34,204 nucleotides of DNA, from the NCBI RefSeq assembly GCF_000426345.1, contig NZ_AUFE01000059.1:1-34204 (forward strand), read 5' to 3'. Below are positions 23,999 to 32,458 of the stretch, in pieces. The DNA is from Cupriavidus phytohabitans. GTDB taxonomy: Bacteria; Pseudomonadota; Gammaproteobacteria; Burkholderiales; Burkholderiaceae. Position 1 is the first letter of the stretch. The number at the start of each line of letters is the position of its first letter. A model generated the notes under the pieces. It was not told where the DNA came from and searched no databases. It saw only the letters and a program-made list of their open reading frames with translations. Made by a program: the position numbers and the translations under genes.

Positions 23999-24691
23999 AT
24001 GAAACTGCTGGTAGTGGAAGACGAGTCCAAGACCGGGGAATATCTTCGCCAGGGCCTGACGGAAGCAGGCTTTGTCGTCGACCTGGTGCACAACGGGCTG
24101 GACGGCCAGCACCTGGCCATGACCGAGCCCTATGACCTCGTCATCCTCGACGTGATGCTGCCGGACATGGACGGCTGGCGCATCGTGCAGGCACTGCGCG
24201 CCGCCGAAATCGCCGTGCCGGTGCTGTTCCTGACCGCGCGCGACAGCGTGGCCGACCGCGTCAAGGGGCTGGAGCTGGGCGCCGACGACTACCTGGTCAA
24301 GCCCTTCGCCTTCTCCGAACTGCTGGCGCGCGTACGCACTCTGCTGCGCCGCGGCGGTGCGCAGATGGCGCTCGACCGGATCCAGGTGGCCGACCTTGTG
24401 CTCGACCTGGGCCGCCGGCGCGCCACCCGCGCCGGGCGCCGCATCACGCTGACCAGCAAGGAGTTCGCGCTGCTCGAGCTGCTGGCGCGGCGCCGCGGCG
24501 AAGTGCTGCCGCGCTCGCTGATCGCCTCGCAGGTGTGGGACATGAACTTCGACAGCGACAGCAACGTGATCGACGTGGCCATCCGCCGCCTGCGCGCCAA
24601 GATCGACGACGGCTTCGAGCCGCGGCTGATCCAGACCGTGCGCGGCATGGGCTACGTGCTGGAGGAGCCCGACCCGGAGGCTGCAGCATGA
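23999..24691 (+). CDS. copR: Copper response regulator CopR (OmpR family)
   Basis: A 230-residue response regulator. The receiver domain (1-115) has the acidic pair E7/D8, phospho-acceptor D51 (LVILDVMLPDMDG), T79 (FLTARDS) and K101 (YLVKPF). The C-terminal winged-helix DNA-binding domain (about 130-224) includes LTSKEFALLELLARR and VIDVAIRRLRAKID, typical of the heavy-metal (CusR/IrlR/PcoR) branch. It should activate copABCD and itself under copper stress through the operator just upstream. AAGGAA (about 23984-23989) precedes ATG 23999. Its TGA overlaps the copS start as ATGA. Confidence 0.95.
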   Translation: MKLLVVEDESKTGEYLRQGLTEAGFVVDLVHNGLDGQHLAMTEPYDLVILDVMLPDMDGWRIVQALRAAEIAVPVLFLTARDSVADRVKGLELGADDYLVKPFAFSELLARVRTLLRRGGAQMALDRIQVADLVLDLGRRRATRAGRRITLTSKEFALLELLARRRGEVLPRSLIASQVWDMNFDSDSNVIDVAIRRLRAKIDDGFEPRLIQTVRGMGYVLEEPDPEAAA

Positions 24692-26100
24692 AGGCGCGGC
24701 TGTCGCTGACGGCGCGGCTCACGATCCTGTTTTCGCTGTCGTCGGCGGCGGTGCTGCTGGGGCTGGGCGTGCTGATCTGGCTGGCGATGGACAGCCATTT
24801 CGCCGACGAAGACTATGCCGTGCTGGACGACAACGTGCGCCTGGTCCGCAAGATCGCGGCCGAAGGCCCGATGGCGTCGCTGCCGCAGCGGCTGGGACAG
24901 GCACTGGAGCACCATCCCGGCTTCGTCGCCGAGGTGCGCAACGCAGATGGCCAACGCGTGTACGCCACGCACGGTTTCGATTTCGGCCCCGCGCAGGCCA
25001 CTGCCGCGGCGCTGCCGGCGGACCGCGATACCTTCGCCTGGGAGCAGCGTGGACAGGCCTACCGCGGCTTGCGCGCCGCGGCGCAGGTGCCGGGTGCCGG
25101 CGCGCTGCGCATCGTGGTCGGCATGGACACCGCACTGCATGCGCACTTCATGCACGCGTTCCGCCAGTCGCTGGCCCTCTACACCGCGCTGGCGGCACTG
25201 GCCAGCGGGTTGCTGGGATGGTGGGCGGCGCACCGCGGACTCGCGCCGCTGCGCACCATGGCATCGCGCGCGCGCACGGTCACCGCGCAAAAGCTCGACG
25301 AGCGCATGCCGGTGGAGGCGGTGCCGGTGGAAATGGCCGACCTGGCCGCCACGCTCAATGCCATGCTGGCGCGGCTGCAGGACGACTTCAGGCGCCTGTC
25401 GGAATTCTCGTCGGACCTGGCGCATGAGTTGCGCACGCCCATCACCAACCTGATGACGCAGACCGACGTGGTGCTGTCGCAGCCGCGCGATGCGGCCAAG
25501 TACCGCGAGGTGCTGGCGTCCAACGCCGAGGAGCTGCAGCGGCTCTCGCGCATGGTGTCCGACATGCTGTTCCTGGCCAAGATGGAACACGGCATCACGC
25601 TGCCCAGCGCCGAGCCCATCGCGGTCGAGCAGGAAGTCGCCGCGCTGTTCGACTTCTACGATGCGCTGGCGGAGGACAAGGGCGTGCAGCTGCGGCAGCA
25701 CGGCAGCGGCCGCATCACCGGCGACCGGCTGATGGTGCGGCGCGCGCTCAGCAACGTGCTGTCCAACGCGCTGCGGCACGCCACAGCGGGCAAGCCGATC
25801 ATGGTGACGATCGCGTCGCGCGCCGACGCGCAGGAAGGCGCGGAGGCGCTGGATATCGTGGTCGAAAACGAAGGCGAAACCATTCCGCCCGAATTCCTGC
25901 CGTCGCTGTTCGACCGCTTTTCGCGCGCCGACAAGTCGCGCGCGCGGCCGGATTCGGAGGGCACCGGCTTGGGCCTGGCGATCACGCAGGCGATCATGGC
26001 CGCGCACGGCGGCGCCATCGCCGCCGAGTCGGCCGCGGGCAGGACGCGCTTCGTGCTGACGTTCCGCGCGCGGCGCGAACCGGATACCGTGCGGGCGTGA
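24688..26100 (+). CDS. copS: Copper sensor histidine kinase CopS
   Basis: A 470-residue heavy-metal sensor kinase. TM1 is at about 12-34, followed by a periplasmic sensor domain (about 35-158), TM2 (about 161-181), HAMP (about 182-235) and HisKA with H246 in LAHELRTP. The ATPase domain carries NVLSNALRHA (N-box), DIVVENEGETI, FDRFSRAD and GTGLGLAI. The IrlB/CusS-type HAMP-HisKA join DDFRRLSEFSSDLAHELRTP is clear. The periplasmic part senses Cu ions in this family. The first DxG glycine motif reads NEGETI rather than DNGxGI, as often seen in metal sensors. The start overlaps copR (ATGA) with CCGGAGG upstream. Confidence 0.95.
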   Translation: MKARLSLTARLTILFSLSSAAVLLGLGVLIWLAMDSHFADEDYAVLDDNVRLVRKIAAEGPMASLPQRLGQALEHHPGFVAEVRNADGQRVYATHGFDFGPAQATAAALPADRDTFAWEQRGQAYRGLRAAAQVPGAGALRIVVGMDTALHAHFMHAFRQSLALYTALAALASGLLGWWAAHRGLAPLRTMASRARTVTAQKLDERMPVEAVPVEMADLAATLNAMLARLQDDFRRLSEFSSDLAHELRTPITNLMTQTDVVLSQPRDAAKYREVLASNAEELQRLSRMVSDMLFLAKMEHGITLPSAEPIAVEQEVAALFDFYDALAEDKGVQLRQHGSGRITGDRLMVRRALSNVLSNALRHATAGKPIMVTIASRADAQEGAEALDIVVENEGETIPPEFLPSLFDRFSRADKSRARPDSEGTGLGLAITQAIMAAHGGAIAAESAAGRTRFVLTFRARREPDTVRA

Positions 26101-26123
26101 TGCCTGCAGGCTGCACGGCGCGC

Positions 26124-26208
26124 AAAAAAAAACCGCCCGAGCCAGTAAGGCCGTTGGGGGAAGCTGGCAAGGGCGCAAAAGCCGCCGGATGCGGCTCCAG
26201 CGGCGGTT
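26124..26208 (-). ncRNA. Multibranched RNA-like structure with a U-tail (possible sRNA or 3' UTR terminator)
   Basis: On the minus strand, AACCGCC (26208-26202) pairs with GGCGGTT (26137-26131) and is followed by seven further T down to 26124. Directly inside, GCTGG (26201-26197) pairs with CCAGC (26167-26163), and next to it AGCCGC (26196-26191) pairs with GCGGCT (26185-26180), followed by TTTT. A fourth small hairpin (GGCC-TTACT-GGCT) lies between, beside a C-rich TTCCCCC loop. This nested, branched fold closing on a U-run looks like a small RNA or an elaborate terminator for the CHASE2 kinase transcript. The pairing was found by eye, without an energy calculation. At minimum, 26177-26196 is a simple terminator-like hairpin. 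Confidence 0.4.
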
Positions 26209-26213
26209 CGATG

Positions 26214-26333
26214 CTACGCAATTCCGCCCTGCTCGAATGGCAACAATTGTGTCGGCGAACGCCGCACTGCTCCGACCTGCGCTACTCCGACCTGCGCTGC
26301 TCCGACCTGCGCTGCCCTGGCCCGCGCGGTCAT
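26214..26333 (-). CDS. Possible 39-residue ORF downstream of the CHASE2 kinase
   Basis: An ATG at 26333, 10 bases after the kinase stop, opens a 39-residue frame made largely of AQVG repeats from three 15-bp tandem units, ending at TAG 26214-26216. A G-rich stretch precedes the ATG, but at poor spacing. No family is recognised, and no signal peptide or membrane helix is visible. It may be real or only a repeat read by chance. Confidence 0.2.
   Translation of the reverse strand: MTARARAAQVGAAQVGVAQVGAVRRSPTQLLPFEQGGIA
26267..26311. repeat. Three 15-bp tandem repeats after the CHASE2 kinase
   Basis: CTGCTCCGACCTGCG occurs at 26267-26281 and 26297-26311, with a one-base variant (CTACTCCGACCTGCG) at 26282-26296. 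It lies in the 243-bp region between copS and the kinase, which otherwise holds the structured stretch at 26124-26208. Confidence 0.9.
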
Positions 26334-26343
26334 GGCCCCGCCC

Positions 26344-28830
26344 TTAACCGGCCGGCAATTCGATCCGGAATGTCGCGCCGGCACCTGCCGCGCTTTGCAC
26401 CGTGACTTTGCCGCCATGCCGCTCGGACACGGCGCGCACCAGCACCAGGCCCAGCCCCGTGCCGTCCGGCGCGCCCCGCCGGCCCTCATGCAGGCGCACG
26501 AAGGGCTCGAACAGCCGCGCCTGGTCGGCCACCTCGATGCCGGGGCCATGGTCCTGCACCGCAATCACGAAATGCTCGCCTGCATGCGTCAGCGTCACCG
26601 CCACCTCGGCACCGTGCGGGCTGAACTTGATGGCGTTGCTGACCACGTTGGCGATGGCGCGCACCAGCAGCGCGGGCTCGCCACGCAGCACGGCGGGCTC
26701 GTCGGGCAGGTCGACCTGCAGCGACACGCTGCGGGCGCTGGCCAGAGCCCACAGCTGGTCGGTGGCATCCAGCACCAGGCCGCCGAGCTCGACTTCGGTA
26801 AAGGCCAGCGACTGCGACTCGGCGCGCGCCACGCTGATGAAATCGTCGGCCAGCGTCATGGTGCGGCGCGCATGGACGGCGATGCGGTGCAGCACGGCGC
26901 TGTTGCTGTCGCCGGCATTGCCGGCGTCGCCACGGGCGCGGCGCTCGTGCAGCTCGATCAGCGCCAGGATCGATGCCTGCGGCGAGCGCATGTCATGCGA
27001 CAGGAAGCGCAGCATCTGCTCGCGCTGACGCTCGGCCACGCGGATCGCCGTGATGTCGGTGACGCTGAAGATCAGGCCCGCCACCGCGCCGGACTCCCCG
27101 TGCAGCGGCGCGCCGTGCAGCAGGTAGCGGCGGTCGCCGCGCCCCGATACCTCGATGCCGCCCTCGGGGACCGGATCCTGCATGGGGCGGACCCCGGCGT
27201 GTCGGCCATGCAGCGCGTGCCAGTACGCCAGCGCGGGCGCCGGCGCCGGGAACAGTGCCTCGATCAAGTCGCGGATCGGTGGACGCGGCTGGCTGGCATC
27301 GCCTGCCCCGGCCGCGTCCCCGAGCACCGCCGGCGCCAGCGCGACGCAGCGGCGGTTGGCCAGCATCACGCCGCCCGCCAGGTCGCAGATGGCGGTGGCA
27401 TCGGGCAGGCTTTCCAGGCCGTCGGAAAGGAAGCGGCGCATGCCGCGCAGCCTGGCGCTCATGCCATAGACGGCGCGCATGCGGCTGTCCAGCGTGGCGC
27501 CGGTGTAGTGCGGCGCCGGCATCAGTCCCGGCTCACGCTCCAGCCGCGCGAGTTCGTCGGTCAGAAAGCGCAGCGCCGCTTCCTGGCGGCGCCATGCCCA
27601 CAGCGGGTAGAACAGCAGGCAGCCGAGCGCTGCCGCGGCCGGGGCGAACCAGAGCCGTGCCAGCGCGAGCAGCGCCAGCGAGCCGCACAGCAGGGCCGCC
27701 AGCAGCAGCCCGGTGGCGACCAGCGCGCCGCGCGGCGGCAGCCGCAGCGCGGCCAGCGCCGCCAGCAATACCGCCAGCAGCGTCCCCGCCAGCTGCCAGC
27801 CGCGCGGCACGGCCAGGATGGCGTCGCCGTCGGTCAGCGCCTGCAGCGTATTGGCCAGGATCTCGACGCCGCTCATGCCGCGGCCGTCGCGCGACACCGG
27901 CGTCGGCAGCACGTCGCCCATGCCGGTGGCCATGGCGCCGACCAGCACCGCCTTGCCGGCAAAGCGCGCGGGATCGACGCGGCCTTCCAGCACGTCGCGC
28001 GCCGACACGCGCGCAAAGGTGCCGGGCGGGCCGGCGTAGGGAATGCGCACGCGGCCGCTGCGCTCCCAGCCGTTGCTTTCGGTGACGCGAGCGGCTTCCT
28101 GGCGGTAGCTGTCCAGCGCGCGCGGCGCGCGTTGCGGGTCTGCCGGCATGTCGGCCATCACCGCCGCAAGGTGCGGCACGCCGGCGGACTCGACCGGCCG
28201 CGGCCCTTCGCGCAGCCAGACCTGGCGCGCCACGCCGTCGGTATCGACCACCATGTTGATATGGCCGACCGCGGCGCCCAGCCCGGCCAGCGGGTAGCGC
28301 ACCAGCATGCCGCCGCTACCGGGCTCGGCCACCACCGGCAGCACCACGTTGCCCGCCTGCGCCAGGCTGCGCGCCAGCAGCGCGTCGTCCTGCGGATAGC
28401 GGGTGTCGCGCTCCGACAGGATCACGTCGACGCCGATCACGCGCGGACCGCCGGCGGCAATGCGCTCGACCAGCTGCCCCAGCACCGCGCGGCGCCAGGG
28501 CCAGCGGCCGATGGCGGTGATGCTGGCATCGTCGATGGCGACAATGACGATGTCGTCGCGGGCGGGATGGTGCTGGGCGGCGATAGCGGTATCGTAGGCG
28601 GCCAGGTCGGCGCGCTCGGTCCAGCCCTGGCGCGCGGCCAGCAGCACCAGGGCCAGCGCTGCCGCGACCAGCACGCACCATTCGGCCAGCGTGCGGCGGC
28701 CGAAGGCACGGCCCGGTGCGGCCGGCGCGCCTGGTTCAGGCGCCGCGGCGGGCTCAGTGGAGGCGGATGCGGCCACCGCCACCCGTCCCGCCACCCGTCC
28801 CGCCACCCGTCCCGCCGCCCGTCGCGCCAC
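26344..28830 (-). CDS. CHASE2-domain sensor histidine kinase
   Basis: An 828-residue membrane kinase. A Pro/Ala-rich N-terminus precedes TM1 (about 50-66). An extracytoplasmic CHASE2 domain follows (about 70-340; IVIVAIDDASITAIGRWPW, GVDVILSE, GKAVLVGAMATGMGD are typical), then about three TMs (about 350-420), a PAS-like domain (about 470-590), HisKA with H612 in LSHDMRSP, and an ATPase domain with NVVSNAIKF, DHGPGI and GTGLGLVL. The signal for CHASE2 is generally unknown. The start is uncertain: the GTG at 28830 is taken, but in-frame GTGs at 28806, 28794, 28782 and 28776 fall in a 12-bp repeat. The N-terminus overlaps the 3' end of the LysM-FecR gene by 77 bases. The regulator two genes upstream is the likely partner. 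Confidence 0.9.
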   Translation of the reverse strand: MARRAAGRVAGRVAGRVAVAASASTEPAAAPEPGAPAAPGRAFGRRTLAEWCVLVAAALALVLLAARQGWTERADLAAYDTAIAAQHHPARDDIVIVAIDDASITAIGRWPWRRAVLGQLVERIAAGGPRVIGVDVILSERDTRYPQDDALLARSLAQAGNVVLPVVAEPGSGGMLVRYPLAGLGAAVGHINMVVDTDGVARQVWLREGPRPVESAGVPHLAAVMADMPADPQRAPRALDSYRQEAARVTESNGWERSGRVRIPYAGPPGTFARVSARDVLEGRVDPARFAGKAVLVGAMATGMGDVLPTPVSRDGRGMSGVEILANTLQALTDGDAILAVPRGWQLAGTLLAVLLAALAALRLPPRGALVATGLLLAALLCGSLALLALARLWFAPAAAALGCLLFYPLWAWRRQEAALRFLTDELARLEREPGLMPAPHYTGATLDSRMRAVYGMSARLRGMRRFLSDGLESLPDATAICDLAGGVMLANRRCVALAPAVLGDAAGAGDASQPRPPIRDLIEALFPAPAPALAYWHALHGRHAGVRPMQDPVPEGGIEVSGRGDRRYLLHGAPLHGESGAVAGLIFSVTDITAIRVAERQREQMLRFLSHDMRSPQASILALIELHERRARGDAGNAGDSNSAVLHRIAVHARRTMTLADDFISVARAESQSLAFTEVELGGLVLDATDQLWALASARSVSLQVDLPDEPAVLRGEPALLVRAIANVVSNAIKFSPHGAEVAVTLTHAGEHFVIAVQDHGPGIEVADQARLFEPFVRLHEGRRGAPDGTGLGLVLVRAVSERHGGKVTVQSAAGAGATFRIELPAG

Positions 28831-30469
28831 CGGCGCCGATGGGACCGCCAGTGCCGTCCATCAGGAAGGTGAAGATCTCGATGCGCTGCGGCGCGGAGAA
28901 CGCCGCCGGCTCAGGCACCTTGCCTTGCGCCGCGCGGGCGACCCGCACGTAGTAGATGCCGGGCGCCGGACGCGGCAGCTCGATGGCGTTGGTTTCGCTG
29001 TGCTGGTCCGCCAGCAGCGTGGCGAAGCCGGCATCGGCCGACAACTGGACCCGGTAGCCGGTATTCGCGCTACGGTCGGCGGGCCAGCCGATCTGCAGCG
29101 TCTTGCCGTTGTCCTGCATCGACGGCACCGGGCCCGGCGGCTCGACGCGATAAGCGACCGGCGCCGACCAGGGGCCCGGCCGCCCCCCGGCGTCGACGCT
29201 GCGTACGCGCCACCAGTACTGGCCGGGCGCCTGCGGCAGCGCGCTTGCGGGCTGGGCGGCGGGGTGCAGTGCGACCTCGCCGGCAAACCCGGCATCTGCG
29301 GCCACGGCCAGTTCATAACTGGCGGCGCTGGGCACCGTCGCCCAGGCGAACGCCACCGTCTCGCCATAGCGCACCGCATCCGCGGCGGGCTGCAGCGTGA
29401 ACGGCGCCGGGGGGTTCAGCCGCACGGCCACCGGCGCCTGCGCGGCAATGCCGGTCAGCCGGTTGCCATCGATGGCGCTGACGGCAAGATGGAGCGTGCC
29501 TTCCGGCAGCCCCTCCGGCCGCGCGCGGGTGTCGGTGGTGGTGCCGCTCCAGGCCAGCTCTGTCAGCGCCGCGTCGCGCGCCACCGTGACGCGGTATGCA
29601 CTGGCGCCGGGCACCGGCTGCCAGGCGGCGTCGAAGGCCGGGCCCAGCACGGTATCGGCCGGGGGCAGCAACACCGGCGCCGGCAACAGCGCCACCGGCT
29701 GCGACAGCCGGCCACGGTCAGACACGCCGACGCCATAGCCGGCGCTCACTTGCGCCGCCGCCGACATGGCGCGGCCGTCGGGTACAGGCCTGGCCTGGCG
29801 CGCCGGGCTGACGCCGACGCGGCCTTCCAGCACCTCGCTGCGGCTGCCGGCGGCATCGGCCGCGATCCGGTAGCTGGTGCCGCGCACACCCGTGACCATC
29901 ATCGGCGTATGCAGCTCGAAGCGGCCCACGCCGCCGCCCTCGGGCGCCACGCGGGTATCGGCGCCGCCCTGGTCGATACGGATCACGGCATCGGTCAGGC
30001 CGCTGCGCGCGAACGTACGCAGGCGGCGCACGACGACCGTGGTATTTGGCGGCAGCGTGATGCGGCTTCGGTCCGGCAGTTCGAGCGTGACCGAGCCGGT
30101 CGCCGGGGTCTCGATCCGTGCCGATTCGTCCAGCGACATGCCCACCTGCACCGGACGGCCGTTCGCGCGCACTTCGCCGTTGACATAAACCACGCGCGCC
30201 GACGCTGCCTGCTCCGGGATCTGGTTCAGCGGGATGCGCAGCCGCGTGCCGGGCACGAGCCGGTAAGGGTCCGCCACGCGGTTGAGCCGCTGCAGCGTGC
30301 GCCAGCCATCGGGCGACGCCATGTAGCGCTCGGCCAGCCCGATCAGGGTATCGCCCGGCTCCACCAGGTACAGGAAATCGGCGCCCTCCGCGCCCGCCGG
30401 CCCGGCCTGGGCCGGACCCGCCACGCCGGCCACCCAGGCCAGCGCGGCCGCGCCAATCCACTTACGCAT
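28754..30469 (-). CDS. Exported LysM-FecR domain protein
   Basis: A 571-residue secreted protein: signal peptide (cleavage near PAQA, about residue 22), LysM peptidoglycan-binding domain (about 33-80; VEPGDTLIGLAERY...RLVPGTRLRIP), and a FecR-type domain (about 88-190; ARVVYVNGEV, LPDRSRITLPPNTTVVV, GVRGTSYRI). Two or three fibronectin-like repeats follow (about 270-530; YRVTVARDAALTELAW, YELAVAADAGFAGEV, YRVQLSADAGFATLL) and then a Gly/Thr tail. Similar proteins are often encoded next to CHASE2 kinases or cyclases, perhaps as a cell-wall-bound partner of the CHASE2 domain. I chose ATG 30469, which gives a clean signal peptide and overlaps the regulator's stop by 8 bases; ATG 30484 is an alternative. 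Confidence 0.88.
   Translation of the reverse strand: MRKWIGAAALAWVAGVAGPAQAGPAGAEGADFLYLVEPGDTLIGLAERYMASPDGWRTLQRLNRVADPYRLVPGTRLRIPLNQIPEQAASARVVYVNGEVRANGRPVQVGMSLDESARIETPATGSVTLELPDRSRITLPPNTTVVVRRLRTFARSGLTDAVIRIDQGGADTRVAPEGGGVGRFELHTPMMVTGVRGTSYRIAADAAGSRSEVLEGRVGVSPARQARPVPDGRAMSAAAQVSAGYGVGVSDRGRLSQPVALLPAPVLLPPADTVLGPAFDAAWQPVPGASAYRVTVARDAALTELAWSGTTTDTRARPEGLPEGTLHLAVSAIDGNRLTGIAAQAPVAVRLNPPAPFTLQPAADAVRYGETVAFAWATVPSAASYELAVAADAGFAGEVALHPAAQPASALPQAPGQYWWRVRSVDAGGRPGPWSAPVAYRVEPPGPVPSMQDNGKTLQIGWPADRSANTGYRVQLSADAGFATLLADQHSETNAIELPRPAPGIYYVRVARAAQGKVPEPAAFSAPQRIEIFTFLMDGTGGPIGAGGATGGGTGGGTGGGTGGGGRIRLH
28777..28824. repeat. 12-bp tandem repeat where the FecR and CHASE2 genes overlap
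   Basis: CGCCACCCGTCC occurs three times exactly (28777-28788, 28789-28800, 28801-28812), with a two-base variant copy at 28813-28824. It is translated in two frames: as T-G-G-G units at the C-terminus of the LysM-FecR protein and as R-V-A-G units at the N-terminus of the kinase. Confidence 0.9.
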
Positions 30470-31190
30470 CCGCCCCGGCCTCATCAGCTTCCGCGTCGGC
30501 AGCGGAAATTTCCTCAAAGCGATAGCCGTGCGAGTACACGGACGTCAGCCGCACGCCGTTTTCGGGGCGCAGCGCCAGCTTCAGCCGCAGCCGCGAGATA
30601 TGGGTATCGAGCGTGCGCGAGCCGGCGCCCATGGCGCGGCCCCAGACCGCCTGTTCCACCACCTCGCGCGCCAGCAGGCGCCCGGTATTGCGGAACAGGA
30701 ACAGGGCCAGCTCATATTCGCGCGGCGACAGCTGCACCGCCTGGCCGCCAACGGTGACGGCGCGGGTATGGGGATCCACGGTGTAGTTGCCGCGCCGGAT
30801 CAGCTCGACTTCCTGCGCGGCCTCAGGATAGGCGCGGCGCAGCAGCGAGCGCACGCGCGCGACCAGCTCGCCGGCGCGGATGGGCTTGAGCATGTAGTCG
30901 TCGGCGCCGACGCTCAGGCCGGCGACGATGTCGGCCTCGCCGGTACGGCTGGTGACAAACAGGATCGGCGGCATGTTGCCGGACTTCTGGCGCACCCAGC
31001 TCACCAGTTCATAGCCGCTGGTGCCGGGCAGCTGCCAGTCGACCATCAGCAGGTCAAACGCCTGTTCGCGCAGCGCGCGCAGGAAATCGGCGCCATTGGC
31101 GAACGATTCGCACTCGAAACCGGCCTCGCCCAAAATCTGCCGGATCAGCTCGGCCTGATCCGGATCGTCCTCCACCGAGGCAATTCTCAT
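30462..31190 (-). CDS. OmpR-family response regulator
   Basis: A 242-residue regulator. The receiver domain (1-120) has E7/D8/D9, phospho-acceptor D51 (LLMVDWQLPGTSG), T81-region FVTSRTGE and K103-region YMLKPIR. The winged-helix DNA-binding domain follows (about 135-230; VQLSPREYELALFLFRNTGR, LDTHISRLRLKLAL, TSVYSHGYRFEE). The acidic, Ala-rich tail is unusual. ATG 31190 has a strong GGGGGAG ribosome site. It is first in the regulator / LysM-FecR / CHASE2 kinase operon and is the probable phosphorylation target of that kinase. It may control the glycosyltransferase genes upstream, though that is inferred from position. Confidence 0.93.
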   Translation of the reverse strand: MRIASVEDDPDQAELIRQILGEAGFECESFANGADFLRALREQAFDLLMVDWQLPGTSGYELVSWVRQKSGNMPPILFVTSRTGEADIVAGLSVGADDYMLKPIRAGELVARVRSLLRRAYPEAAQEVELIRRGNYTVDPHTRAVTVGGQAVQLSPREYELALFLFRNTGRLLAREVVEQAVWGRAMGAGSRTLDTHISRLRLKLALRPENGVRLTSVYSHGYRFEEISAADAEADEAGADA

Positions 31191-31516
31191 CCACTCCCCC
31201 CTGCCTACTGCGACTGCCACTGCGACTGCGCAGCCGGGCAATACTGACGGCTGCTCTGATATCCACCCTGGCGGGCGCGGCCCATGGTCAATCGCGCGGC
31301 AAGCGTGGCCGAAGCAAGCCGGAAGCTGCAATGTTACCTAACAGCGACACCCGCCGTCGAGGCTCACGACGAGGGGCATGGCGCAACATGCCGGGATCGG
31401 CCATCGATCCGTGGCGAAAAACCGGCCAATGGCAACGATCGCGGGGAGGCGGAACCGGCGCGGCGGGGAGCTGGCATAGCGGCGGCCGAAAAGCCGGCGA
31501 GCCGCTCAGGCACGAC
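31191..31516. other. 326-bp region between the barrel gene and the regulator
   Basis: This gap separates two genes on the same strand. It should contain the 3' end of the barrel transcript and a promoter for the regulator, but no convincing promoter boxes were found. A small inverted repeat, GGATCG (31394-31399) / CGATCC (31405-31410), is the only operator-like site noticed. A GC-rich foldback of AGCGGC and GCCGCT around GGCCGAAAAGCC near 31480-31507 may end the barrel transcript. A plus-strand 88-residue frame here has no recognisable features. Confidence 0.5.
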
Positions 31517-32458
31517 TCAGAAGCGGATGATCCATTCGCCCATCAAATAGCGATAGTGATATTTGGGGCCGCTATAGGAGGCGCTGCGGTTGTAGCCGGC
31601 GCGCAGGCGCAGCGACTGCGCGCCGCGCACGGGGCTCTGCAGGCTGACTTCGAACAGCCGGGTGGGCTGGAGCGGGGAGTCGTCGATCTTTTCGCGCCCC
31701 AGGCCCGCCACCAGCGCGCCCATCCAGCCCTGGTAGCGCTGGCGCCAGCCGATCGCCAGCATGGTCTCCGAATAGTGCTCGGGGTTGAAGTACGCGCGGC
31801 CCACGTCGTCCTGGGTGCTGCGATAGGCGCGCAAGCGCGCCTGCAGCGTCAGGCCGAGGTCGAGCGACGGCTGGTAGATCAACCGCACGCGGCCGTGGTC
31901 GCGGCGGTTGCCGTCGGAGAAATACTGCTGTCCGGCCACACCCACCAGCGTCACGTGCGGGCCGATGCCCTGGTCCAGCGCCACGCCGGCAAAGGTATAG
32001 GACACTCCGCGGTCGAGCGCGGCCTGGGTCTCGACCCAGTCGCGGTTGATAAAGACTTCCAGCGCGGTGCGCTTTGCCAGCGGCAGCCGGTAGCCACCAT
32101 CCAACGTCAGCAGCGTATGCCCGCCCTGGGTGAACACGCCCGCGTCAAAGGCCCAGCCGTTGAGCGTGGCCGGATCCAGTTGCCGCCCGAACACGCTCAC
32201 CTTTTGCCCGTGCCGGGCCCAGCCGGCCTGGCTGTAGCGATAGTCGCTGGCGCGCAGGCCGAACAGATGGTCGGCGTGCCGGATGCTGGGCAGGTATTCG
32301 ACCGACAGGCGGCGCGAGCGGAAGCCTTCGCTGTCGTTGGTGGCCAGGAATTCCGGGCCGAAGCCCTGGTCAAGGGCCTTTTCTTCCTCCGCTACCGCCG
32401 TCTTCGCACCCAGGCAACCAAGCACCGCACAGACCAACACAAAGCCGAATCGTTTCAC
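31517..32458 (-). CDS. Outer-membrane beta-barrel protein (YaiO/PgaA-barrel-like)
   Basis: A 313-residue exported protein. A signal peptide (cleavage near TAVA, about residue 24) is followed by alternating aromatic/polar strands and a C-terminal Phe (MGEWIIRF), as expected for an outer-membrane barrel of roughly 12-16 strands. Segments such as EHYSETMLAIGWRQRYQGWMGAL and LRLRAGYNRSASYSG resemble the barrels of YaiO and of exopolysaccharide exporters (PgaA/BcsC C-terminus). There is no TPR region, unlike full-length PgaA or BcsC. The start is GTG 32458, overlapping the glycosyltransferase stop as GTGA, so translation is coupled. A role in exporting the polymer made by that enzyme is inferred from context. 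Confidence 0.7.
   Translation of the reverse strand: MKRFGFVLVCAVLGCLGAKTAVAEEEKALDQGFGPEFLATNDSEGFRSRRLSVEYLPSIRHADHLFGLRASDYRYSQAGWARHGQKVSVFGRQLDPATLNGWAFDAGVFTQGGHTLLTLDGGYRLPLAKRTALEVFINRDWVETQAALDRGVSYTFAGVALDQGIGPHVTLVGVAGQQYFSDGNRRDHGRVRLIYQPSLDLGLTLQARLRAYRSTQDDVGRAYFNPEHYSETMLAIGWRQRYQGWMGALVAGLGREKIDDSPLQPTRLFEVSLQSPVRGAQSLRLRAGYNRSASYSGPKYHYRYLMGEWIIRF

Noticed and set aside
26332..28872. 846-residue plus-strand frame opposite the CHASE2 kinase
   Set aside because: Compositionally biased shadow; the kinase motifs are all on the minus strand.
31284..31550. 88-residue plus-strand ORF in the gap before the response regulator
   Set aside because: No ribosome site, no recognised domain, and it overlaps the 3' end of the barrel gene.
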